A stretch of 64,000 bases of DNA from Botrytis cinerea B05.10 (taxonomy: Eukaryota; Ascomycota; Leotiomycetes; Helotiales; Sclerotiniaceae): the NCBI RefSeq assembly GCF_000143535.2, contig NC_037323.1, positions 186,001-250,000 of the forward strand, read 5' to 3'. The translations under genes and the position numbers were made by a program. Under the pieces are notes generated by a model. It had not been told where the DNA came from and did no database searches. It saw nothing but the letters and a program-made list of their open reading frames with translations. Numbering within the stretch: position 1 is the first letter of the stretch; the number at the start of each line of letters is the position of its first letter. Shown here piece after piece: positions 9,322-20,171 of this stretch.

Positions 9322-12051
9322 ATGAAGATCACATCCTGTGGTATCCATGGCTTTCATGAGACAGTAGGCATTGATAGTGATGTCTTACTTTTTCACTGGA
9401 AACTCGAAGGCGATCTTGAGGGCGAGAAGCAAGATGCCTATCAGGTCATCGTACGCAAGGGTGCTGATTCTGGAGAAGTACTCTGGGATTCAGGGCGTTG
9501 TCATGGGCCACAACAGAGAAATATTCGATGCGAGCCTCAAGGCGGTTTCGAAAGTTGCACCTACTACGTCTGGGAGGTGACATCATGGAACCAACATGGG
9601 GAAACTTGTAAAAAGAGTGCCGACTTTTTTACCGCCTATCCACGATCTGATCATCTTCCTCCTCTGAGTATGAATCAAACTTATATGCCTCACACGGCAT
9701 TAATTTTTCGTACCTGGTTCGAAGATATCGAGAATAAATGGAAAGCATGGTGGATTGGCGATGGGGGAGAAAAGCCTCTTTATCTCCGCAAAACCATCAC
9801 GCTTGAGCGAAAACCGACGAGAGCTGTTGCATTTGTCTGTGGACTTGGACATCATCAATTCAGAGTAAATGGACAGGCGGCTTCAGAGCATGTTCTGGAT
9901 CCGGGCTGGACGGATTACCATACAACTGTTCAATACGTAGCTCATGATGTTACAGAGCGACTTTCGGTTGGAGAGAATGTGCTTGGCGCACATATTGGAA
10001 ATGGTTTCTATGCTGGGGATCAAGGGGACCGGTTCTTCTGGCCAAAGTATGAAGATAATACCTATGTTCGTTATGGAAACGAGCTTTGCTTTTTTGCCGA
10101 ATTGCATCTTTTCTACGAAGATGGATCTCATGTTGTTGAGATTTCGGACGACAAATGGAGGGTCGCCCCAAGTGCAACTTTATTAGCAAATATTTATGCG
10201 TCTGAAACTCACGATCGACGCTTATACCCGATAGGTTGGGATGCACCAGGCTTTGATGATAGTTCATGGAAGCCGGCAAAAGGACTGACAGGCCCAAGAG
10301 GAGCTCTAAAATATCAAAGCCAACCACCTGTTATCCTTCATGAAACTTTCAGACCGATCAAGGAAACCTCTCCACGGCCCGGAATTATCTGTATTGATTT
10401 GGGTCAAAATTCATCTATCATGACTGAGATAGAGGTTGAAGGGGAAACTGGAAGCGAAATAATAATCAGATATGGAGAGACGACATATGAAGATGGCACA
10501 ATATGTATGCCTGATCCATTGTTCCATGAGTTTGAGACGAAAGTGTACTCGAAATTCATCTTGGCTGGAACGGGTGGTAAGGAGCATTGGACTCCAGATT
10601 TTTGTTTCACAAGTGCGAGATATATACAAATCGAAGGTGTATGCAATGGAAAAGACACGGAATCTAAACTACCGATATTGCATTCTGTCTGTGGTAGACA
10701 CGTATCATCCGCTTCTCCAAGACTAGGAACCATGAAAACCGATAAAGAAGATGTTAATGCTCTTCTTTCGGCATTGAAATGGACTTTCTCGAGTAACCTC
10801 TTCAGTTACCACACCGATTGCCCTCAAATTGAAAAGTTCGCTTGGCTGGAAGTCACTCATCTTCTAGCACCAGCTACACAATACATGTGGAACATGGAAT
10901 CTCTCTACACAAAAATACTAGACGATATTCTGGATTCCCAAGAGCGATCAGGTCTGATCCCTACCATGGCACCGGAAATGAGGTATATGTGTGGTCCCTT
11001 ACACGATACAATCACATGGGGCTGCGCACTAATTCTCATTCCCGACATTCTCCAACGCTATTATGGGACCACAAAATCCATTGCCAAAATGTACCGAGCA
11101 GGCGAACGCTACATGGCCTACATGAAAGGCAAAGAACGGTTCGGCGGACTGATCGAACATGGTCTTGGAGATTGGGGCCGCGGAATCGCGCATGGAAATG
11201 CACAAGCAAATATTGAAACAGCTATTTATCACGAATGTTTACTCTGCATGTCGCGATTTGCTTCCCACTTGAATTTAGACGACGAGAAAAAGGGTTGGGA
11301 AAAAGAAGCGCAGAGAGTTTACGATGTGTATAATAAACATTTGTTAGTGACCGATGATCCATCTCGTCCCCACGCCTACTATACCTCTCGCGACGACTAC
11401 CCCAACCGCGATTGTGATGCTGTATGCCAAGCCCTCGCTCTCCAATTCAACATGGTTCCCGAAGCGCACATCTCTGCCGTTCAAGCATCATTCCTCTCCG
11501 ATGTCTCGGATGGTAAATTACGCTCTGGAGAAATCGGTCTTAGGTATCTCTTTAATACGCTTGGAGATCTGGGACGATCTGATTTAGTGCTTCAAATGGC
11601 GAGACAGGAAGAACATCCTAGTTACATGCGCTTTTTACGTAGAGGAGAAACAACTCTACTAGAGTTTTGGCAGGATGAATGTAGGAGTAAATGTCATGAT
11701 ATGTTGGGGAGTATTTTGGAGTGGTTTTATGTATATGTTTTGGGATTGAAAGTTGGAGAGAAGGGATGGAAAACTTTTACTGTGGCTCCTGATTACCATA
11801 GCGAGTTTGGTACTGTGGAAGGAGAGTTTGAGAGTCCTTATGGGAAGATTGGATTGAAATGGAGTAAGATAGGTTGTGGGATTGAGCTGGAATTAAGTGT
11901 ACCCGTTGGTTCGACAGCTACGGTTGTGTTACCCAAGGACAATTGTCATGTTGAGATTCACAGACACCGTGTGGGCGATAAAAAATGGGTCCAGCAGAGC
12001 AAAAGGGTTGAACTTGAGCATGGGGCTTATACGCTGAATTTCTCGATATAA
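9322..12051 (+). CDS. GH78 alpha-L-rhamnosidase, probably intracellular
   Basis: One uninterrupted exon of 909 codons. The layout is typical of family 78: N-terminal beta-sandwiches (HWKLEGDLEG, YYVWEVTSWNQHGE), the rhamnosidase N domain with LYLRKTITLERKPTRAV, FVCGLGHHQFRVNG, DPGWTDYHTTVQYVAHDVT and GENVLGAHIGNGFYAG, then the (alpha/alpha)6 catalytic barrel. In the barrel D499 and E504 of TDCPQIEKFAWLE match the acidic positions around the general acid, HGLGDWGRG follows, and E781 in GETTLLEFWQDE matches the proposed catalytic base. A beta C-domain closes the protein. It would cleave terminal alpha-L-rhamnose from flavonoid glycosides, saponins or pectin fragments. No signal peptide is visible (MKITSCGIHGFHE), so it likely acts in the cytosol after uptake, possibly through the neighbouring transporter. 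Length is normal for the family. Confidence 0.95.
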   Translation: MKITSCGIHGFHETVGIDSDVLLFHWKLEGDLEGEKQDAYQVIVRKGADSGEVLWDSGRCHGPQQRNIRCEPQGGFESCTYYVWEVTSWNQHGETCKKSADFFTAYPRSDHLPPLSMNQTYMPHTALIFRTWFEDIENKWKAWWIGDGGEKPLYLRKTITLERKPTRAVAFVCGLGHHQFRVNGQAASEHVLDPGWTDYHTTVQYVAHDVTERLSVGENVLGAHIGNGFYAGDQGDRFFWPKYEDNTYVRYGNELCFFAELHLFYEDGSHVVEISDDKWRVAPSATLLANIYASETHDRRLYPIGWDAPGFDDSSWKPAKGLTGPRGALKYQSQPPVILHETFRPIKETSPRPGIICIDLGQNSSIMTEIEVEGETGSEIIIRYGETTYEDGTICMPDPLFHEFETKVYSKFILAGTGGKEHWTPDFCFTSARYIQIEGVCNGKDTESKLPILHSVCGRHVSSASPRLGTMKTDKEDVNALLSALKWTFSSNLFSYHTDCPQIEKFAWLEVTHLLAPATQYMWNMESLYTKILDDILDSQERSGLIPTMAPEMRYMCGPLHDTITWGCALILIPDILQRYYGTTKSIAKMYRAGERYMAYMKGKERFGGLIEHGLGDWGRGIAHGNAQANIETAIYHECLLCMSRFASHLNLDDEKKGWEKEAQRVYDVYNKHLLVTDDPSRPHAYYTSRDDYPNRDCDAVCQALALQFNMVPEAHISAVQASFLSDVSDGKLRSGEIGLRYLFNTLGDLGRSDLVLQMARQEEHPSYMRFLRRGETTLLEFWQDECRSKCHDMLGSILEWFYVYVLGLKVGEKGWKTFTVAPDYHSEFGTVEGEFESPYGKIGLKWSKIGCGIELELSVPVGSTATVVLPKDNCHVEIHRHRVGDKKWVQQSKRVELEHGAYTLNFSI

Positions 12052-13657
12052 ACTCATCTACTTAGATGTTATATGATTAATTAAGAGCACTGATATATCA
12101 CGAATGGAGTTTCTGATATCGAAAACTATCCAAACTCATACTGACATACCCTTTTGACCTAGTCTTCACGTTAATTATTCAGGACTATCTATTCTGTATC
12201 ATGATTCCTACATTTAGCTCTCATCATCATTTTTCGATGTGTCATAATGACCGATGTAAGATATATAAAGCACAAGAAATAATACATTGCTTGGGGTATG
12301 TAGTCAAAAAGATGTACACTCCAGATCAAAGGGTCGTCAATGACCAAAAGTGTTTATGAAGAATTTGAAGTATCGAAGCAGCAGAAGAAGTGGGCTAGAG
12401 ACTGTCAACTTGAACCTGCAAATCATTGATTGGAGATTTCATCTGTGGAACTATTAAATAATGTATACACCTTCTTCCAGAAACAGTATGTATAGGGTAT
12501 GGGTTTGAACACAATCTCAAGACACATTGATTTGAAAATCCTACACAAGCAATCTGAACTTAAAATTTCTACATCTTTAGAAAGTTCAAAGCTGGCCAGA
12601 GTCCTGTTTCCTTTGTTTTCATCTTAAAATATGAAGACCGTTGTTTAGATAAGCCATCAAAAAACAATGTGTTTTTGACAATGTCTGATTTTATGTTTGT
12701 ATTCTGCTTTGATATGACTACATAATACAGACTAGGAATTGTAGAAATAAAAGATAAGGACTAATGCTTGATGAGTTTAAGTAATTGGACAAGATGACAA
12801 CTTTATAACCTATTGTCATTTAGTAAGGTTAATCAGATTACTACTAAGAAGTACCTCAACAGCATATGATATTCAACTGCACTTCTAACATAACAAGAGG
12901 AGTACAACAGAATCTGAAGTTTAATACAAGTAAAGTTATATAGATTGGTAAACATGAACATACAAACTCGGGTGAGAACTATTGAGTTCTCAGCTCCTTC
13001 CTGAAGAATCACACACTACAGTAGAAGTTGGAAGAGGTCTTTGAGACACTATAAAGTTGACCTAGACATGTTTTATCTCAAAATTTCTCAACCCAAAATC
13101 AGTGTTCTAGTTATAAAGTATTTTCTAAGACACTTGCCGTCATTGGATGATGGAAACAAGACGATAGCTTTACTACCCTCTACTGATATTCATAGCAGCT
13201 TCAGGATCTCAAACTCTCATCTGAAGGTAGAGAGAACTTTCTCCAACTTTAAATACATCAAACCAGATGCTAACAGAAGTACAGAAAGCACAAGCCAGAT
13301 AATATCTCTTCAATGTGAAATTCATACTCGTACCTTCACTTAACACAGACCTCACTCATCAGTCCATGTGAAGTCGAACCCTAGCATCAGGCTCTATTGG
13401 CCTCAGGATACCTTTGATTCATTTGGCAAAAGTGGTTAGCTTGGTTCAGTTTCTCCCACAACAATTTTGAACTTGGTTTCCTCTTCAAAAACAACCCAAA
13501 ACCAGAATATCAACAACACCTGCTTTTCTTCCACTGTTTTTGGTGGTTGTTACTTACTCGAATAGTGTTCGCCTCAGGCTACACTTTTTTCAACTCTTCT
13601 CAATTAGAATTCTGCCATTGTCGGTTGGGTCACCGCTCGGGCCCTCTGATTATCATC
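12052..13657. other. intergenic region
   Basis: This 1.6-kb AT-rich spacer lies between the rhamnosidase stop and the coiled-coil protein gene. No family-like frame is visible; the frame at 13041-13343 looks like chance. The last 250 bases before 13658 are pyrimidine-rich and probably contain the promoter and leader of the downstream gene. Confidence 0.5.
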
Positions 13658-15317
13658 ATGGATAGCTATATTGACAGAAGCTTATCCCCTCCAACCCCAT
13701 TTCCTACTCTTGACACAACCACTACTCCTGTTCCTGCAACCAATCTACCAAGAAGAACAAGATCGAGATCAGATACTCTCCCTTCAACAACTGAGCGACC
13801 TCAATTGGGGGATTTGATTCCAGCATCGCGCCGCGATTCAATCAATTCAAATACATCCGATTCAAGCCTTGTGAACGCAGCGCTCGAACACCTTCGCGCA
13901 GAGGTTATTCGACACGATCGAGAGCTCGAAGAAGCTGGCATCGGTCTTGGAATATTTGGGGAGGAAACTGCAGCACAAAGTGAAAGTGAGGAATTTAATT
14001 ATCGTGGTGTTCAGAGCGCGCGACCATGTAAGTTTAGATCGAAACAATTGCGCTTCGATTTTTGGCTAATTGTCTCTCAAAGCCCCTCGTCTGCCATCAG
14101 TTCGCCAGCCACTTCCAGTTGTTGAACACCTTCTTACTACTGATCTAAGAGCCCGTCGCCGTGGATCGGTTATCCATCACTCTCGATCATCTTCCGTCTC
14201 CTCACTCCCTTCTACCGAAGACCTTCGAGCCTCTCCAGAGCTCAACTACAGACCCATTGTAGAAGAGCCTTTCCATAATCAAATCCCACTCAGTTCTTCT
14301 ACCAACAATCTTCATCAACTCCTCACCTCTGCGACATACGTACCACCACCTCAGGTACCCAAGTCACGTAAGGATCGTAAGATGAATTATCAAGGTTTCG
14401 GTGATCCAAATCAATCCGGCCAACCATCCAACTCCAGACAAGCACCACCATCGCCAGGTCAAGGCATAGCTCATACAAACGGAATGAACGGTCAGATGAA
14501 CATGGCCGGAATGGCTAACATGATTGGCTTTCCAACTCCTGCTGGACATCAATCTGATCTTAATTATATTATGGTTATGGTTGAAGAATTGAGCCGACTT
14601 TTGGCCGCTAATCAAAAGATTACGGATAGCATTCTTGAGAAGATCGGAAATGTTCGTCAACGAGCCAAAGATAAGAATTTGAGCAACGACGAACTTCTGG
14701 ATATCGTTACTGAGGAATTGAATGGTAAGTTGCTGCCCCTACCCTAACGAAAAAGCACAGCTAACAATTGATTAGCTGGCTCAGAAAACCTCGAAATTGA
14801 GAACGCTCAATTGCGTAGAGAAGTCGAATCATCCAAGGCTGATGCTGACGAGAATTGGAAGTTGGTTCTTCATGCTGCTGGTATCCTTGAAGATATCAAG
14901 GAGAAGGCCCACAATTACAAGTTTCAACATGAGAAGGACACTCTTGCCTGGCACAAGAGTTACCGTGATCAACTTGCTCAAGAACGCAAAGAGAACCTTG
15001 AACTTCGTTGCCATATTGCAGACATGCAAGCTCATGCTGCAAAGGCTAATGACTACATCAACCAGCTACGTCGTTATGCTTCCGAGCACAAGATCATTAC
15101 TGAGCTTACAACCCAAGTTCATCAATATAAGGGTGAACGTCGTTATTGGAAGCGTATGGCTTGTCCAGGTCTCATTGAAGACCCTAGCGAGTGGTCTGAT
15201 GGTGAAGGTGGTGCTACCGGCGATATTCCTGAGGCCGAAAAGATCGCATGCGCCCCGTGGATTGCTGAACGTGAAGAGATGGCACGCATCCTTAACGGTG
15301 ATGGTGGATCATCTTAA
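13658..15317 (+). CDS. conserved-looking coiled-coil protein of unknown function
   Basis: Three exons, 13658..14027, 14083..14724 and 14776..15317, encode 517 aa. Both introns are short (55 and 51 nt) with GTAAGT-type donors. The first half is low-complexity and Ser/Thr/Pro/Arg-rich (RTRSRSDTLPSTTERPQLGD, RARRRGSVIHHSRSSSVSSL), with many basic-serine sites that look phosphorylatable. The middle is a Gly/Asn/Met-rich linker (NGMNGQMNMAGMANMIGFP). From about residue 300 comes a folded-looking helical part: DLNYIMVMVEELSRLLAANQ, then a long coiled coil from ENAQLRREVESS to about TTQVHQYKGERRYW. The C-terminus has CPGLIEDPSEWSDGEGG and APWIAEREEMARIL. I do not recognise a named family. A structural or adaptor role is suggested by the coiled coil only. 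The start is the first ATG after a pyrimidine-rich leader. Confidence 0.85.
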
Positions 15318-18300
15318 ACCTCTTCCTTTACATACACACTTACGATGAAATGGCGTTGGGAAGATTGTTTTTTATGGTACAAGACCTTTCTCATGAAAAC
15401 TGGCGTAATGGAATGGGTATACCCGATTTCTTTTACTCGATAGCATATACATGTGCATGGATGGATGGTCATGGATAAAGGAATTTGTTTGATGAAATTC
15501 TTGTATTATTGTATTCTGGTTGCACATTGGGAATGGGAATGGGAATGAGCCAGCGATTTTGAGCTGTGCATGAAATATGGCGGTTCTGATTTTCTTCTGC
15601 TTGACGGCAAACACTCACGATATCACAGCTCGCTCTCTTTTCTGAGATCATCTTTCTTTCCTTTCCTTCATTTTTGAAATGAGGTAAAGGGAATGTAAAA
15701 GGTGCAGAGATGTTGATGGGTTGACTAAGGACTTTCCTCGAGATTTTATGGAAATAAAATACTTGAATAGGATTGTGATGCGGTCTTTGGGTTGATTTGT
15801 TCGTCGGCAGGTAGTTTGTTAGTTAATTTCATAGTAATTAAGTAAAAATGAATGGATATGCCTCGCGCATAATTCATATACTTCACTATATTATACCATT
15901 CGTGTGCTCTATAAATGAATGATGAGGATGGGATGGGATGTGAAGTATCATCCTTTCTATGCTTTCTATATTTCAATTACCATGCTATACGTACAGTAGT
16001 ATGATAAGTAGTTACCTGTATGTTAATACACATATCTCCAATCTGTATATTCCCTCGTTTCAGCATACATCTTCCAGATTCATCACCTTTCCCTTCGTTA
16101 TACTTCCCTTATACTTACATTTATTCTATTTACGTTCATCATATTTACCTTCTTTTTCCTTTCCTGATTTCTAATTACCAGCTGAAAAGGTGGTTAAATT
16201 AGATATAGTTTACATAAGAGGTTTATTGTTCACTCTTGTATAGTTTACAAGCAACCAACCCTGAAATATATTACATCATGACATCACACAATATAATACC
16301 ATATCTTACATAAACGCATTCTATTTATTCTATTTCAACAAGCACTATGATTCCATCTCCTCATCTCCTTGATCTCAATGTTCAACCCCTCATCTCACCT
16401 ATTACTCAAAGCATACTTCTATCTCTCCCTTCCTCCATTCTTTCCTCTCTTCTTTATTTCTAGTGAGTCCTTTCATCTATCTAATATCTATCCCTGTATC
16501 CCAAGATGCACTCTATAATGAAACGAATCTCGAATATAGAATTACAAGTTCTCATATAATAACCCCACAAAGTTGTCATCAGTATATTACTTTCTGTTCA
16601 CAATTAAGGGAGTAGGCTAGTGGATTGCATGTATTATTGACTATGTAGAATCGCTGTAGTGATCTGAATCTAAAACCTGAAGTGGAAAATATTATATATG
16701 CACAGAAGGTGCACGTTTCATATCCTTTCTTTAATGATTTCTCTCCGGTGAGACTTGGTAACAAAAACAGTGTAGATTTCATTATACCATCGATCGTTTC
16801 AATTAGGCTATTGATCACTTCTTCCGCTGCTCCCCTCCCCTCTGATATGATTGCAAATATCACAAACATAAAAGTCCATTGGGATTCGGAGTACTTAAGT
16901 ATCTGGTAGGGATGGGGATTTGACGCAACAGTCAAGTCATGACTAACAATATAACTTCACGTAATCTAAAAAAGACAACCGCTCGTCATCAGATGAAATA
17001 TCACATACCAAGAATACCATAATACGGAACAATGAAGATATACTATTTTCTTGTTCTCCAAACTAAGGTTTATAAATCGGTCAACATGCATTAGAATATC
17101 GACTGTAGATTAAAAAAAAATCAAATGAGCTTAATAATGAAAGATGTGTTGTTATTCATGTAATGCTTGATGTTGAAAAAGCGGCTGACCGCTATGATCT
17201 GATGGTCATATCATAAATACAGGACAGGGCTTATTATAGCCCTATAATTCGGAGAAAGACGCAATCCAGAATTTACGCGAATGGAATAAGAGAATCTGTT
17301 AATTGCATGTTTCGACACCGAGTATGTAATGCCAGTTAGCCGAGATGAAAATTACCACATTCCAAGCCAAAGTTCTCTATCTCTTCTCTAACCTACCTCT
17401 AGGCTGCGCAATGAGTACTCACAAGGTGGATAATGACCTCGATAAGCAATCCGCAGATTATCCTTTTGGATTATGAGATGATGTAAAAATAATTTCAAAT
17501 TTAAGCGAAAAAATAAAGAAACTTTCAATAATTCACAAATAATCTATAGACTATCCATAACATGGCGAGTAATTCTAAATCTAAACAAGCAATCTACAAA
17601 ATAAATAGCATCTTTAATAGGGAACCCATAAAACAGATGACCCGTGGATAACCCATGGGTATAGATAATTTTTTGCGCAGCCCACTTAACCTCATGGAGC
17701 TACATTTCGAACCTCGATCCCATTTCAACGTCACAACTAACTCAAGCCGATAGTTCCGCTTGATTGTGATTCGCGAGCTTGATTATCTTCCTACAGTAGA
17801 TAACAGAAACAAAGTTGAGCAATTCATGAAATAGACACGAGAAATCCATCTATTCAAACCGCTCAATAGCACGCCCTTGGACACTCCGTTTGCGGAAGAC
17901 GGGGAATGATCGAGCTGGTGACACTTTCTGGAGTTGAAGAATAAGGTTCCGCTATATTGCGATGGTTCACAGCACAGGATCTTAGAACTTTGTATGGCTC
18001 GATTGGAGGTGACTTGCTTAAAGTTTACTTATACTATGATATGATATTTAAACAATCGTTTATCACAGCATCTTTAAATCAAGTATCCTCCCATCCTTGT
18101 AGATTCCTACCCTACCCTACCCCTACCCACCATCCTCTCTTCAAATTCCTCTCATCTAAGCGGTAGAAACCCCCTCCCCCCCCGACTAAATCTCCACATC
18201 CAACAAAACGAATTTCATCAATTTCCAAATCTCGCATCTACCCAATCCAGAACCACAAAGCACAAAGCCAACTCCGCTACTTCCTCAAAAAACCGCACAT

Positions 18301-18763
18301 CCGAGCGCGAAGAAGTTGCTCGCTCTCGCTTAACGATTTACGTATCTGACGATCCTAACAAACGAACGGTATAGGTATACAAGGTAAGGTGTCTTTACTC
18401 CAATCAAAAGGGTTTTGATGCGCTTCTCTCTCTTGATCGAAAAAATCCGATCCGATCCGAGTAATACGAGCCAGAGTCGAGAATCAATGAATCCCACTCG
18501 CACTCATTATTGGCACGAGAAGGATACGCAAGACGTAGCACGTACCCACGAATTGCGTAGGTCCTGCATGTCTAATTGTATTCTATCTAAAGAGCTAGCT
18601 ACGTAGGTATTGAAAGTAGGAAGTCTTATATCGATTTACTGAAAGAGCTGGTCTCTTTCGCATTTATTGAAGTAGCTACCCTATGTTGCAGTGGTAATTG
18701 AATTGAAGTTATTCACTTCGTCCACACACTCACACTCACACTCCCACATCACTCCCACAAGTC

Positions 18764-18793
18764 CCATCCCATCCCACCCCACCCCACCCCGCC
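18764..18793. repeat. (CCCCA)n-like microsatellite
   Basis: Repeated CCCAT/CCCCA units on the plus strand inside a pyrimidine-rich block. Confidence 0.8.
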
Positions 18794-18830
18794 CAAAAAT
18801 ATCGATCCCGAGTGCACAACTCAAGACTAC

Positions 18831-18853
18831 ATAGCATAGCATAGCATAGCATA
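18831..18853. repeat. ATAGC pentanucleotide microsatellite
   Basis: Four tandem ATAGC units plus a partial fifth. Confidence 0.85.
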
Positions 18854-19026
18854 ACAAAGCACAGCATTCCACCCACCATACAAATTTCCTCTCCAACCCA
18901 TCAATCCCAATGAACCACCGCACAGAAAGAGAAAGATATCTCTATCTCTCTCTGCGCCAGATGAGCAAGCAAGTTGGACAATGATTTATTTATATGCGTG
19001 CGTGCGTGCGGGCTGGACGGGGAAGA

Positions 19027-19039
19027 GGGGGGGGGGGGG
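19027..19039. repeat. poly-G run (13 G)
   Basis: A long homopolymer G tract, unusual in this AT-rich genome, directly after a GCGTGCGTGCG repeat. Confidence 0.85.
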
Positions 19040-19224
19040 AGGTAATAACATAACATAACACAAACCAACTGATTATTATTATTATCTCTATTTCCATTCC
19101 TCACAATTGCAATTATTACATAGGTATTTCTACACATGAATAAAGAGAAGAGAAGACAAGAGCCAGCAAAGAAATCACACAATAAGAAAAAAAAAAAAAA
19201 AAGATGAACATTTCCTCCTCACCC

Positions 19225-19247
19225 ACCACCACCACCACCACCACCAC
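19225..19247. repeat. CAC trinucleotide repeat
   Basis: Tandem ACC/CAC units within the CA-rich block. Confidence 0.85.
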
Positions 19248-20171
19248 ACCCTACTATCTTTTTCCCGTTCGCACATCGAAATCCCTCTCGATGACCCAAA
19301 AAATCACACACACAAAACCGCATGTATGTGAATCCCAGAACCCCCTGCCCCCCTCTCATCAAAATCAAATTTCCACGCCCATGCTATCCCCTACCCCAAA
19401 AACCCCCCATCAAAAGTATTATATTATATCACATATATACATACATGCATACACATACATATATCCCAGAAAATCATATCGTACAATACATAATTTCATT
19501 TTGATCTATGTCATACCATCCACTACATACAATCTCAACTTATTCTATCCATTCTCATACCATCTCACACCATCTCATCCTCTCAAAAATCCACATCAAA
19601 CATTCCATTTATCTATACATATCCACCTATCCACCACCGATCCACTCACCACCTATCCACCTATCCACCTCTCCGCCTATTCACCACTCATCCACTCACC
19701 CATCACTCCTCCTCACCCCTCACCCATCCATCCACACAACTCCAATCCCAAATCATATATAAACATTATTTAACCTCATTCCTCCTTTCCATTCGTCCAT
19801 ATATATAATACGAATTCTACTCTTCCCATTTGAATAACCAAAATTCTCTATGAAAAAAATATACAAAAAGAAATACGAATAAGAAACCCAAATAAGGTAC
19901 AAAAATCGACGAATTATTTTGCGCTGAAAGTAAAATAAGGGTATATGTATAAAGAGAATTCGAATCCGATGTCGAAATCGAAATCAAAGTCGAGATCAAA
20001 GGTCCTCAAACCAGTCGAAAATTTGACAAAAAAAAGGGATAATGCAACGCTTCGCTATGCCTTTAAAGAACAGAAAACAACGCAAGTCTATTTAAGACTA
20101 TATGGTATAAAACAACACAATGCTCACAGTATTAAGCGCCTCGAATCCAACCTTTGAATTTCCCAGAGTCA

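Larger units (their letters stand above)
15318..20171. other. long gene-free spacer with strand-biased low-complexity DNA
   Basis: This 4.9-kb stretch separates the convergent coiled-coil and LIM protein genes. I see no family-like open frame. From about 18050 the sequence turns C/T- and CA-rich on the plus strand, with many short repeats to about 19770: (CCCCA)n near 18764-18793, ATAGC units at 18831-18853, TGCG units at 18995-19010, a 13-G run, an A run, CAC repeats at 19225-19247 and CTATCCAC-like repeats near 19640-19690. The frames here are compositional artefacts of that bias. Confidence 0.55.
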
